Shown: positions 1 through 7,315 of the stretch, piece after piece
How the letters are laid out: each line of letters opens with the position of its first letter
Numbering within the stretch: the first letter of the stretch is position 1
Origin: Nitrospirota bacterium
Lineage (GTDB): Bacteria; Nitrospirota; Thermodesulfovibrionia; Thermodesulfovibrionales; SM23-35
NCBI GenBank assembly: GCA_029883145.1
Contig: JAOUJR010000070.1
Coordinates: 1-8,300 of the forward strand
DNA length: 8,300 nucleotides
Reading direction: 5' to 3'
Program-made: the position numbers and the translations under genes
Notes under the pieces: model-generated
What the model was told of the DNA's origin: nothing
What the model saw: the letters and a program-made list of their open reading frames with translations, nothing else
Databases searched by the model: none

Positions 1-2309
1 CGGAATCTTGTAAGGAAGATTTTGATAAAGACCCGGAAGCCTTTGTAGGTGAAAAAGAAATAGTTCCGGAGGCAAAAAGTGGGGCAGTCTATACATGCCC
101 GATGGATCCTGAGGTGAGGCAAGACAAGCCAGGCTCATGTCCTAAGTGTGGAATGGCACTTGAACCGGTTATACCTTCTTTAGGCATGGCAAGAACCGAA
201 TGGGTCTGCCCCATGCACCCTGAAATTGTTCGTGATGCTCCAGGAAGTTGTCCGATCTGCGGCATGGCGCTGGAACCAAAAACGGTCACTACAGAAGAAG
301 AGGAAAACCCCGAACTCGTCGCTATGACGCGGCGGTTCAAGGTAAGCGTTGTACTGACGGTTCCCCTGGTTTTAATCGCCATGCGCCACTATATTCCGGG
401 GCTCTCCATCATCGACCGCCTCATTCCCGCCGGGGTTATGAAATGGATGGAATTGGTACTCGCCACGCCTGTGGTACTGTGGGGCGCATGGCCTTTCTTT
501 GTAAGGGGGTGGAAATCGGTCGTCACCTGGAATCCGAACATGTTTACCCTTATAGGGCTGGGCGTCGCCGTCGCCTATACATATAGTATTGTTGCTGCGC
601 TTTTCCCCGGACTTTTCCCCGCGTCATTCCGCAGGGAAGGCGGAGAGGTCAGCGTCTATTTCGAGGCTGCAGCGGTCATCACCGCCCTCGTACTCTTGGG
701 GCAGGTGCTCGAACTCCGGGCGCGGACCAAGACCGGCGCTGCGATAAAGGCCCTCCTCGGGCTTGCTCCGAAGACCGCGCGCAGGATAAAGGACGGAAAT
801 GAAGAGGATGTTCCTCTTGAGCAGATACAGGCGGGTAATCTCCTCCGTGTGAGGCCGGGCGAAAAGATTCCTGTCGACGGTACCGTCACCGAAGGATCGA
901 GCAGCGTGGATGAATCCATGATCTCCGGTGAGCCGATCCCGGTGATGAAGCAGTCAGGGGATCGGGTGATCGGCGCAACCGTGAACGGCACAGGCACACT
1001 GATAATGAAGGCAGAAAAGGTCGGGGCCGAGACACTGCTGGCGCAGATCGTCCATATGGTGGCCGAGGCCCAGCGGAGCCGGGCACCGATCCAGAAATTG
1101 GCGGACATCGTTGCCGGATATTTTGTCCAGATCGTGGTAAGTATTGCGGTTCTCACCTTCGTAGTCTGGGCATGGATCGGGCCTGAGCCGCGCATGGCCT
1201 ACGCTCTTGTCAATGCGGTTGCGGTGCTCATCATCGCATGTCCCTGCGCCCTTGGCCTGGCAACGCCGATGTCGATAATGGTGGCGATGGGCAAGGGAGC
1301 AACAGGAGGCGTGCTCTTTAAGAACGCCGAGGCTATCGAGGTAATGAAGACCATAGACACACTTGTCACGGATAAAACCGGCACGCTCACCGAGGGAAAG
1401 CCGAAGCTGGTAAGCATGGTACCTGCAACCGGATTCGATGAGAAGACGCTCTACCACCTCGCTGCAAGCATCGAGATGGGAAGCGAGCACCCTCTGGCTG
1501 CAGCGATCGTCGCCGGTGCAAAGGAAAAGGATATCTTACCTTTAAAGGTTGAGTCCTTTGAATCGCTAACCGGACGCGGGGTGACGGGTATGATTGACGG
1601 ACGAAAGATCGCCCTTGGTAATCGCAAGCTTCTGGAAGAGCTCGGTATCGCACCCGGAGAACTCATGAACAAGGCAGAGTCCATGCGCAGGGAGGGACAG
1701 ACCGCTATGTTCGTGGCTGTGGACGGAAAGGCTGCCGGGCTCCTTGGCGTTGCTGACCCGATCAAGACAACAACTGCCGAGGCGATAGAGAAACTTCATC
1801 AGGAAGGAATAAGGGTCGTTATGCTCACCGGTGACAGCAGAACGACTGCTGAAGCCGTTGGAAAAAAGCTCGGCATCGACGAGGTGCTTGCCGAGATCCT
1901 GCCTGACCAAAAAGCAGAGATGGTTAAACGGCTGCAGGGCGAGGGAAAGATCGTGGCAATGGCAGGAGACGGCATCAATGACGCACCGGCACTGGCGCAG
2001 GCCCACGTCGGCATCGCCATGGGGACCGGGACAGATGTGGCTATGCAGAGCGCAGGAGTGACCCTTGTGAAAGGGGATCTGCGCGGTATCATCCGGGCGA
2101 GAAGGTTGAGCAGGGCTACGATGCGGAACATCAAACAGAACCTCTTCTGGGCCTTTGCCTATAACGCCCTCGGTGTTCCTATCGCTGCCGGTGTGCTCTA
2201 TCCCTTTATCGGCATTCTCCTGAGCCCCATATTTGCGGCTGCTGCGATGAGTTTCAGTTCAGTATCGGTGGTAAGCAATGCACTCAGGCTACGAAGGGTA
2301 AAGCTCTGA
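1..2309 (+). CDS. copA: Copper-translocating P1B-1-type ATPase, 5' end cut by window edge
   Basis: Inner-membrane pump that uses ATP to export Cu(I) from the cytoplasm. The frame is open to the left edge (first full codon at 3), so the ATG at 102 is internal and the gene begins upstream. Numbering from the codon at 3, 768 residues are visible. Residues 1-15 ([15 protein letters not shown]) are the tail of a YHS domain. Two heavy-metal-binding domains follow at 30-55 and 67-92, each a CPM(D/H)PE...GSCPxCGMALEP unit. The ATPase core has actuator SGEP at 308-311, CPC at 413-415, the phosphorylated Asp of DKTGT at 457, SEHP at 494-497 and GDGINDAP at 655-662. YN at 720-721 and MSFSS at 749-753 complete the P1B-1 Cu(I) signature. 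The body is GC-rich compared with the genes to its right. A CopB-like or silver role is possible but less likely given these membrane motifs. Confidence 0.95.
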   Translation, partial: ESCKEDFDKDPEAFVGEKEIVPEAKSGAVYTCPMDPEVRQDKPGSCPKCGMALEPVIPSLGMARTEWVCPMHPEIVRDAPGSCPICGMALEPKTVTTEEEENPELVAMTRRFKVSVVLTVPLVLIAMRHYIPGLSIIDRLIPAGVMKWMELVLATPVVLWGAWPFFVRGWKSVVTWNPNMFTLIGLGVAVAYTYSIVAALFPGLFPASFRREGGEVSVYFEAAAVITALVLLGQVLELRARTKTGAAIKALLGLAPKTARRIKDGNEEDVPLEQIQAGNLLRVRPGEKIPVDGTVTEGSSSVDESMISGEPIPVMKQSGDRVIGATVNGTGTLIMKAEKVGAETLLAQIVHMVAEAQRSRAPIQKLADIVAGYFVQIVVSIAVLTFVVWAWIGPEPRMAYALVNAVAVLIIACPCALGLATPMSIMVAMGKGATGGVLFKNAEAIEVMKTIDTLVTDKTGTLTEGKPKLVSMVPATGFDEKTLYHLAASIEMGSEHPLAAAIVAGAKEKDILPLKVESFESLTGRGVTGMIDGRKIALGNRKLLEELGIAPGELMNKAESMRREGQTAMFVAVDGKAAGLLGVADPIKTTTAEAIEKLHQEGIRVVMLTGDSRTTAEAVGKKLGIDEVLAEILPDQKAEMVKRLQGEGKIVAMAGDGINDAPALAQAHVGIAMGTGTDVAMQSAGVTLVKGDLRGIIRARRLSRATMRNIKQNLFWAFAYNALGVPIAAGVLYPFIGILLSPIFAAAAMSFSSVSVVSNALRLRRVKL

Positions 2310-2325
2310 TGTTCAACGTCTTCAT

Positions 2326-2535
2326 TTGAATGTGAAACCAGAAGAATATAATTGTAAAAAATATACGATTGCGAAAATGGAGGAAGACATATCAAAGGTG
2401 TTTTTCTATAATTCGGCCGCAAGTCCAATAGCCACCTTTGGTTTACTCAATCCTATTATTGCTGCTGCCGCTATGGCTATAAGTTCTCTATCTGTTGTCA
2501 GTAACTCAGCATTGTTAAAAGGGGTGAAGATATAA
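2326..2535 (+). pseudogene. Remnant of a second copper-ATPase C-terminus
   Basis: This short reading frame opens at a TTG 16 bases after the copA stop and encodes at most 69 residues. Its last 42 residues resemble the final two membrane segments of a Cu-ATPase. It has YN (2407-2412), then LLNPIIAAAAMAISS and SVVSN, with the TM8-type MxxSS signature at 2473-2487. Against the intact copA, the stretch from LLSPI to SVVSN matches at 16 of 21 residues by eye, but the loop VLYPFIG is absent. Base composition is AT-rich, unlike copA, so it is not a recent duplication of that gene's end. The first ~25 residues show no ATPase similarity, so the homology breaks near 2400. There is a GGAGGA at 2379-2384, 13 bases before an in-frame GTG at 2398, so a tiny two-helix protein cannot be excluded. 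A broken leftover of an older ATPase is the simpler reading. Confidence 0.55.
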
Positions 2536-2642
2536 ACCAGAATATTAGCCACAATCAATAAAAAAGCCAGATTCATGAATAAAATTCCCAAATTAGTTGA
2601 AAATATACCTTGTTCTGTATTGGTAGTAAGAAATAAAAATTC
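2536..2642. other. AT-rich spacer with no supported feature
   Basis: This is low-GC sequence between the ATPase remnant and the end of the HicB-like gene. The + strand is full of stops in the frame of the remnant. A 6-bp A/T-rich inverted repeat (TAAGAA at 2627-2632, TTCTTA at 2640-2645) overlaps the HicB-like stop codon. It has one G:C pair and no T-run positioned as a terminator should have, so I do not call it one. Confidence 0.5.
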
Positions 2643-2801
2643 TTAATCTTCACACTTGCAGGGATTGATGATGAGGAGAGCGTTCTTTATCTTTTCGATA
2701 GCCTCTTCTTTTGTCTTGCCTTTTACTCTGTACCCTGGTAACTCTTTGCTTTCAGCAATCCAGAAACCATCATTATCTTGATATATAATGAGCTCTCTCA
2801 T
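2643..2801 (-). CDS. Small orphan HicB-like (UPF0150) protein
   Basis: A 52-residue protein starting MRELIIYQDNDGFWIAESKE. It shows the HicB antitoxin-fold pattern: a first beta-strand, a (D/N)DGFW turn, the strand WIAESKELPGYRVKG, then a helix of the type TKEEAIEKIKNAL. Conserved landmarks are the xLPGY(x)xxGxTxEEAxxxI core and the short length. The C-terminus ends in a small Cys pair (PCKCED). The start is supported by an AGAGGA Shine-Dalgarno (AGAGGATAATTA then ATG). In HicAB systems HicB blocks the mRNA-cleaving toxin HicA, but no hicA-sized frame lies on either side here. HicB-like proteins without a partner are common and may be regulators or relics. It lacks the C-terminal DNA-binding extension of longer HicB proteins. 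It is divergent from znuA and shares the 98-bp region to its right. Confidence 0.65.
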   Translation of the reverse strand: MRELIIYQDNDGFWIAESKELPGYRVKGKTKEEAIEKIKNALLIINPCKCED

Positions 2802-2816
2802 TAATTATCCTCTCTG

Positions 2817-2845
2817 TTGTTTGTATGTTTATTTATAAATATAAC
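2817..2845 (+). promoter_or_regulatory. Candidate sigma-70 promoter of znuACB
   Basis: TTGTTT at 2817-2822 and TATAAC at 2840-2845 are separated by 17 bases. The -10 matches consensus at 5 of 6 positions; the -35 matches only in TTG. Transcription would begin near 2852, about 48 bases before the znuA ATG at 2900. A start at the earlier in-frame ATG (2825) would then lie upstream of the transcript, which supports the later start. Confidence 0.4.
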
Positions 2846-2846
2846 A
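2826..2846. promoter_or_regulatory. Palindrome overlapping the znu -10 region, possible Zur/Fur-family operator
   Basis: TATTTATAAATA at 2830-2841 is a perfect 12-bp palindrome. It is flanked by TGTT (2826-2829) and AACA (2843-2846), which are also complementary if the single T at 2842 is looped out. It covers the spacer and -10 of the candidate promoter, where a repressor would act. Zinc importers are commonly repressed by Zur (Fur family), whose boxes are AT-rich palindromes. The exact Zur consensus of this lineage is unknown to me, so the assignment is by position and shape only. Confidence 0.35.
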
Positions 2847-2899
2847 CATATGTCTGGTATCTTTTGCAAAGCGGTTGCATTTATGGGTATGATAGTACG

Positions 2900-3799
2900 A
2901 TGAAAAATTTGATAATAGTAATAGCGCTCACATTATTTGTAATGATAGACGGTCATTGCAATGCGGGAGAGATAAAGGTTATTGCGAGCATTATACCTTT
3001 GGCTGATTTTGCAAAACAGGTTGGAGGTGACAGGGTTGAGGTTAAGTTGCTTCTTCCACCAGGGGCAAGTCCACATACATATGAACCAACACCAAAGTCA
3101 ATAAAAGACGTTACCGATGCAAAAGTATTTATCAAGATAGGCGCAGGGCTTGAGTTCTGGGCAGAAAAGATAGTAAAAGCATCCGGGAACAGAGGGCTCA
3201 TTATTGTTGATTCGTCAAAAGGGATACAATTGATAGGAGATGATCATTCTCATCACCCGTCACCTGTTACCCGTCACCCATCACCTCATTCATATGCTGA
3301 TCCACATATATGGCTTGATCCGGTGGTTGCAAACGATATCGTGACAAAGATAGAAAAGGCGCTTATTGAAGCTGACCCTGCGAATGTGGAGTTTTATAAA
3401 AAGAACGCATCACTATATAGGGAAAAACTTTCTCAACTTGACAAGGAGATTTCTGATAAAATCAAGACATTCAGAATAAAGGAATACGTCACATTCCATC
3501 CTGCATGGGGTTATTTCTCAAAAAGATATGGTCTCAGAGTTGCCGGTGTAATCGAGGAGATGCCCGGAAAAGAGCCGAGTCCAAAACATGTCGCACGGAT
3601 TGGGGAAGAGGTCAAACGCATCGGAAGTAGGGTTATTTTTGCCGAACCCCAGTTTAATCCCAAGATTGCCGAGGCTATCGCGAGAGAGAGCGGTGCAAGG
3701 GTTTTATATCTTGACCCTATTGGTGGAAAGAAGGGCAGAGAGACGTACATAGAAATGATGAGATATAACGTCTCTGTTATGGAAAGCGTAATGAAATGA
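2900..3799 (+). CDS. znuA: Zinc ABC transporter, periplasmic substrate-binding protein
   Basis: Captures Zn(II) in the periplasm and delivers it to the ZnuB permease (cluster A-I, SBP family 9). The chosen ATG gives 299 residues with a classical signal peptide: MKN, a hydrophobic core at 4-16, and likely cleavage after CNA at 22. An in-frame ATG at 2825 would add 25 residues in front of the signal peptide and overlap the candidate promoter, so it is rejected. No strong Shine-Dalgarno precedes 2900. Zinc ligands expected for the family are visible: H59 (SPHTYEP), H136 (DPHIWLDP), H200 (TFHPAWGYF) and D272 (YLDPIGG). A His-rich loop spans 116-130 with five His, as in Zn-type rather than Mn-type proteins. 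That loop is encoded by a tandem 7-base repeat. Cys20 is not in a convincing lipobox. It is the first gene of znuA-znuC-znuB. Confidence 0.93.
   Translation: MKNLIIVIALTLFVMIDGHCNAGEIKVIASIIPLADFAKQVGGDRVEVKLLLPPGASPHTYEPTPKSIKDVTDAKVFIKIGAGLEFWAEKIVKASGNRGLIIVDSSKGIQLIGDDHSHHPSPVTRHPSPHSYADPHIWLDPVVANDIVTKIEKALIEADPANVEFYKKNASLYREKLSQLDKEISDKIKTFRIKEYVTFHPAWGYFSKRYGLRVAGVIEEMPGKEPSPKHVARIGEEVKRIGSRVIFAEPQFNPKIAEAIARESGARVLYLDPIGGKKGRETYIEMMRYNVSVMESVMK
3254..3288 (+). repeat. Degenerate tandem heptanucleotide repeat inside znuA
   Basis: Five consecutive 7-base units: CACCCGT, CACCTGT, TACCCGT, CACCCAT and CACCTCA, the last degenerate. Because 7 is not a multiple of 3, three units (21 bases) make one 7-residue period. 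The product therefore reads HPSPVTR then HPSPHSY (residues 119-132), with HPSP repeated exactly. This is the His-rich loop of ZnuA. Gain or loss of one unit would shift the frame; three units would be neutral. Confidence 0.8.
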
Positions 3800-3808
3800 T
3801 GAATTCAA

Positions 3809-4585
3809 ATGGAAGCAATTGAAATAAATAATCTTAATCTAAATTTCAACGGCAAAGATGTCTTGAAAGACATAACCCTTTCTCTGGATGAAGGCAGGTT
3901 TATTGGAATAGTTGGTCCTAATGGTGGAGGCAAGACAACACTCCTGAGAGTAATACTCGGGCTTATAAAACCCTCATCAGGGCAAATATTTGTATTTGGA
4001 AAACTTCCTGAAGAGATTTTAAAAACCGGGAATATATTTGGCTACCTTCCCCAAATCTTAAAAGTAGAACCAAATTTTCCTGTCAGGGTAATCGATGTAG
4101 TGATGATGGGGAGATACGGAAAGATTGGAATGTTGAAATGGCCCAGAGGGAGGGACTTAGAGAAGGCAATGGAATGTCTTTCCATGATGGGTGTCGCAGA
4201 TCTTAAAGAAATGCTTTATGGTCAGCTTTCAGGTGGTCAGCAGCAGAGGGTATCTATCGCAAGGGCACTTGCAGGTGAGCCGAAGATATTAATACTTGAT
4301 GAACCCAGTACTGGTATTGATGTAGTAGGACAGGAAGACTTTTATCACCTCCTGAAAGGCCTCCAGAAAAAGTTTAATCACACTGTCATCATGGCATCGC
4401 ATGACATTGGAGCCATCACAACCTATGTAGATGAGATTGCATGTCTAAATCATACATTTCATTACCAGGGAAATCCACTTGGCGCCCTGGATGAAAAAGT
4501 GATGACAAACCTCTATGGGAAAAATATAGACTTGTTGATTCATACAGATATTTGTGATAAATGTGAACGCCTCAGGAGAGAATAA
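3809..4585 (+). CDS. znuC: Zinc ABC transporter, ATP-binding protein
   Basis: Cytoplasmic ATPase that energises zinc import through ZnuB. The 258-residue product contains every ABC landmark: Walker A GPNGGGKT at 36-43, Q-loop Gln82 (YLPQ), signature LSGGQ at 140-144, Walker B LILDE at 161-165 and switch His198. The length is normal for the family. It starts 9 bases after the znuA stop without an obvious Shine-Dalgarno, so coupling to znuA translation is likely. The C-terminal tail ends HTDICDKCERLRRE, with a CxxC pair (Cys249 and Cys252) outside the nucleotide-binding core. Whether this tail binds metal is unknown. Mn/Fe importer ATPases look similar, and the zinc call rests on the His-rich loop of the neighbouring ZnuA. 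Confidence 0.93.
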   Translation: MEAIEINNLNLNFNGKDVLKDITLSLDEGRFIGIVGPNGGGKTTLLRVILGLIKPSSGQIFVFGKLPEEILKTGNIFGYLPQILKVEPNFPVRVIDVVMMGRYGKIGMLKWPRGRDLEKAMECLSMMGVADLKEMLYGQLSGGQQQRVSIARALAGEPKILILDEPSTGIDVVGQEDFYHLLKGLQKKFNHTVIMASHDIGAITTYVDEIACLNHTFHYQGNPLGALDEKVMTNLYGKNIDLLIHTDICDKCERLRRE

Positions 4586-4594
4586 GAAACGCAT

Positions 4595-5395
4595 ATGATC
4601 GAAATCTTAAGCTCTTCATTCATGCAAAAGGCCTTCTTTGTAGGTATTTTGGTAAGTTTAGTATCAGGACTGGTATCTGTATTTGTGGTACTGCGCAAGA
4701 TGTCCTTTATAGGTGCGGGGATATCGCATGCAGCATTTGGCGGTGTCGCAATTGGTTTCTTCACAGGAATAAATCCAATTATTACCGCTATCTTTTATTG
4801 TATTGCAGTCGCTCTCGGTATAGAAGCGGTGAGCAGAAAAGGGAAAGTCTCAGAGGACGCTTCCATAGGTATATTTTTTGCGAGTTCCATGGCGCTCGGT
4901 ATTATCCTTATAAGTCTTTCTAAAGAATATACTATTGACCTTTTCGGATACCTTTTTGGAAATATTTTAGCGATTACCCATGGAGAAGTACTTCTCTCCT
5001 TATTGACTGCGGGATTAGTAATTGTGGGTATGCTGCTTTTTCTTAAAGAACTATATCTTATCACCTATAACGAGGAGATCGCACGTGTGAGCGGTATATC
5101 TGTGAGAGCCATAAATATTTTTTTCCTCGTGGTACTCGCAGTGTCCATTGTTATTTCTATGAAGATTGTTGGTATCATCCTCGTGTCAGCTCTTCTTGTC
5201 ATACCAGGAGCAACTGCACAATTATTTGCGAGAAAACTCTCCTCAATGATCTTTATCTCATGCGGATTTGCAATGCTTTCTACAATTTTAGGTCTTTTCC
5301 TCTCCTATGAGTTTGATATTGCACCTGGAGGGAGCATAGTCCTGACAGCTGCAGCGCTTTTCTTCACTGCATTATTCTTTAAAAGAAATCAATGA
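4595..5395 (+). CDS. znuB: Zinc ABC transporter, permease
   Basis: Inner-membrane channel subunit of the zinc importer (ABC-3 family). The product is 266 residues and strongly hydrophobic, with about seven or eight membrane segments; the first is near 11-33. Family landmarks are the block FIGAGISHAAFGGVAIG (38-54), SEDASIGIFFA (86-96), VSALLVIPGATAQL (197-210) and SYEFDIAPGGSIV (237-249). The ATG is 9 bases past the znuC stop. An AGGAGAG lies inside the end of znuC (4574-4580), 14 bases before the ATG, which is a longer than usual spacing. Two such permeases would form the functional dimer. The order A-C-B is shared with many zinc and manganese operons. Confidence 0.93.
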   Translation: MIEILSSSFMQKAFFVGILVSLVSGLVSVFVVLRKMSFIGAGISHAAFGGVAIGFFTGINPIITAIFYCIAVALGIEAVSRKGKVSEDASIGIFFASSMALGIILISLSKEYTIDLFGYLFGNILAITHGEVLLSLLTAGLVIVGMLLFLKELYLITYNEEIARVSGISVRAINIFFLVVLAVSIVISMKIVGIILVSALLVIPGATAQLFARKLSSMIFISCGFAMLSTILGLFLSYEFDIAPGGSIVLTAAALFFTALFFKRNQ

Positions 5396-5426
5396 GCAGG
5401 GCAGATACCGAGGCTTCCTGATAGTA

Positions 5427-6542
5427 ATGAACGGTCTCAAGCAGAAAATAATTGAGAAGATCCAGAGAACAGGTCCTATTTCGTTCAAGAACTTTATGGA
5501 GATGGCTCTCTATGAACCTGATTTGGGATATTACACTTCACAGAAGACAAAGATTGGCAGAGCAGGGGATTTTTATACAAGCTCACATCTCCATCCCGTT
5601 TACGGTGTAATGATTGGAAGACAGATTGAAGAGATGTGGGAAATTATGAAAAGGCCATCTGATTTCTACATTATTGAGATGGGTGCAGGAGTAGGGTACC
5701 TATGCAAAGATATGCTTGATTATTTAAAAAGTAGGAAAATGTTTGATTCATTGAATTATATAATTGTGGAGATTAATCCTGTGATGAGAGAAAGACAGAA
5801 AGATCTTCTGTCTGATTATTTAAATAAAGTGAGCTGGAGCTTGTCCCTTAAAGAATTTAAAAATATCAAGAGCTGCATCCTTTCTAATGAACTCTTAGAT
5901 TCCTTTCCTGTGCATCTTATAGAGATGGAAGATGGGATTAGGGAGGTCTTTATTGATGTAAAAGGAGAAGAGTTAACGGAGATACGAGAAAAGCCAGGTG
6001 ACGAGATAGTGGATTATTTAAAGGAATTTTATATCGAAATTACTAAAGGTTACAGGACAGAGATAAATCTAAACATTAAGAAATGGCTCAGGGAGATTAA
6101 TGATGTCTTGAAAGAAGGCTTTATTTTCACCATAGACTATGGTTATCCAGCCAGGGATTATTATAGCGAAGACAGAAACAGGGGTACATTACTCTGTTAT
6201 TACAAACATCAGGTAATAGAAGACCCATACCAGAATATCGGTGAGCAGGATATAACCGCACATGTGAATTTCTCATCAGTAAAAAAGTGGGGAGAAGAGG
6301 AAGGATTTAAAACTATCGGTTTTTGCCCGCAGGGTACATTTCTTATCAGCCTTGGCATTGATGAGATGATTCAAGAAATTTACAAAGATTCCCATGACTA
6401 TCTTTTTGAGGTCGCAAAGATAAAGAGATTAATATTTCCAGGGACTATGGGAGAGACACATAAGGTGATGATACAATATAAAGGAGATGGGTATCCGGAA
6501 CTAAGAGGATTTTCTTTAAAAAATCAGAAGAAGAAATTATAG
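5427..6542 (+). CDS. MidA/NDUFAF7-family SAM-dependent methyltransferase
   Basis: A 371-residue protein of the COG1565/DUF185 family, whose mitochondrial member NDUFAF7 methylates an arginine of the NDUFS2 subunit of complex I. The bacterial substrate is not established. Visible family features are FMEMALYEPDLGYYTS (23-38), GRAGDFYTSSHLHPVYG (44-60), SAM-binding motif I IIEMGAGVG (82-90), SNELLDSFPVHLIE (153-166), IDYGYPARDYY (236-246), RGTLLCYYKH (252-261) and DITAHVNFS (275-283). No signal peptide or membrane segment is seen, so it should be cytoplasmic. It begins 31 bases after znuB with only a weak GAGG upstream and no visible promoter or terminator between, so read-through from the znu operon is likely. 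No obvious functional link to zinc import is known. A role with a NuoD-like subunit is inference from the mitochondrial homologue. Confidence 0.88.
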   Translation: MNGLKQKIIEKIQRTGPISFKNFMEMALYEPDLGYYTSQKTKIGRAGDFYTSSHLHPVYGVMIGRQIEEMWEIMKRPSDFYIIEMGAGVGYLCKDMLDYLKSRKMFDSLNYIIVEINPVMRERQKDLLSDYLNKVSWSLSLKEFKNIKSCILSNELLDSFPVHLIEMEDGIREVFIDVKGEELTEIREKPGDEIVDYLKEFYIEITKGYRTEINLNIKKWLREINDVLKEGFIFTIDYGYPARDYYSEDRNRGTLLCYYKHQVIEDPYQNIGEQDITAHVNFSSVKKWGEEEGFKTIGFCPQGTFLISLGIDEMIQEIYKDSHDYLFEVAKIKRLIFPGTMGETHKVMIQYKGDGYPELRGFSLKNQKKKL

Positions 6543-6559
6543 GAAATTTTGATAGAGTT

Positions 6560-7315
6560 TTATAGATACTTCTTGAGCTTTTCTATACTCTTAATCGCAT
6601 CTTCAGTGTTGTGTGACTCTATTGTATAAATGAGATCTTTGTCTTTAAGGATTGAAAATAAGGTATTGAAATCAAATGTCCCATCTCCAATTGGTTTATG
6701 TGTGTCTGCTGTTTTGTCATTGTCATGGAGGTGGAGTTCGATTATATAAGGTTTGAGATAGTTCAGCCACTCTTCGAGAGGGGTCTTCGAGAAAAGATTA
6801 AAGTGACCTGTGTCAAAACATAACCCAAAATATTCAGAGCCCAACTCTTGCATTAATAATGTAAGATTAGTTGGTTCCTCTTCAAAGATATTTTCGAGAG
6901 CAATCTTCACATCAAGCTCATGAGCCCTTTTTATTAAAGGCTTCCATGTGATCAAACTCCCCTCAAGCCAGATATCAATTCTCTGTGCATATTTCCATTT
7001 CTCATAACCTGAATGGAACACAATTATTTTCGGATTTAATATTTTTGATATCTCAAAAATGTGCGAAAACCTCTCTATAGTGACAGCCCTGACTTTTGAA
7101 TCAACTGCACCTGGTGAAAGGTCCATGAATGGTGCATGGACAGTGAGGGAAGGGTGGTAGTCAAGCTTTTCTTTAAGGTCAATGATGTCAGAATTATTTA
7201 TGGTGTCGAGAAAATGTGATGAAAAATATATCTCAAGGTTGATCTGGTTTTCTTTAATAAAGATGAGATAATCCTCTATCCTGTGATAGGGAATGTGGAC
7301 CTGAGGATTTATCAT
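6560..7315 (-). CDS. TIM-barrel sugar phosphate isomerase/epimerase-like protein (AP endonuclease 2 superfamily)
   Basis: A 251-residue soluble protein of the xylose-isomerase-like TIM-barrel superfamily, which includes endonuclease IV and many sugar isomerases or epimerases. Putative divalent-metal and catalytic positions sit at strand ends in the usual order: H60 (TVHAPFMDLSPG), H101 (VFHSGYE), E141 (ALENIFEEE), D168 and H171 (CFDTGHFNL), H195 and H197 with D198 (ELHLHDND), H206 (HKPIGDGTFDF) and E233 (TIESHN). This pattern argues for a metal-dependent enzyme. The sequence alone does not show whether the substrate is a sugar or abasic DNA, though the short length and CFDTGH motif favour the isomerase-like group. 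Its ATG overlaps the stop of the upstream zinc-ribbon gene by one base (TAATG), indicating translational coupling. Its stop is only 17 bases from the stop of the convergent methyltransferase gene. Confidence 0.85.
   Translation of the reverse strand: MINPQVHIPYHRIEDYLIFIKENQINLEIYFSSHFLDTINNSDIIDLKEKLDYHPSLTVHAPFMDLSPGAVDSKVRAVTIERFSHIFEISKILNPKIIVFHSGYEKWKYAQRIDIWLEGSLITWKPLIKRAHELDVKIALENIFEEEPTNLTLLMQELGSEYFGLCFDTGHFNLFSKTPLEEWLNYLKPYIIELHLHDNDKTADTHKPIGDGTFDFNTLFSILKDKDLIYTIESHNTEDAIKSIEKLKKYL

Noticed and set aside
102..104. ATG at 102 as the start of the copper ATPase
   Set aside because: The same frame is open back to the window edge and encodes a YHS-domain tail and the beginning of the first metal-binding unit, so this Met is internal (the M of CPMDPE).
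656..2134. Several long - strand frames inside copA
   Set aside because: They are shadows of a GC-rich coding strand; the Ser/Arg/Pro-rich composition and lack of motifs fit that.
2406..2591. Hydrophobic frame of 61 residues on the - strand
   Set aside because: Most of it is the antisense of the ATPase remnant; alanine/isoleucine-rich membrane helices give hydrophobic antisense frames. No ribosome site or family match was seen.
2865..2879. TGCAA/TTGCA 5-bp inverted repeat in the znuA leader
   Set aside because: It is too short and common to call a riboswitch or attenuator without conservation.
2825..2899. In-frame ATG at 2825 as the start of znuA
   Set aside because: It would put 25 unrelated residues ahead of a standard signal peptide and lies inside the likely promoter and palindrome.
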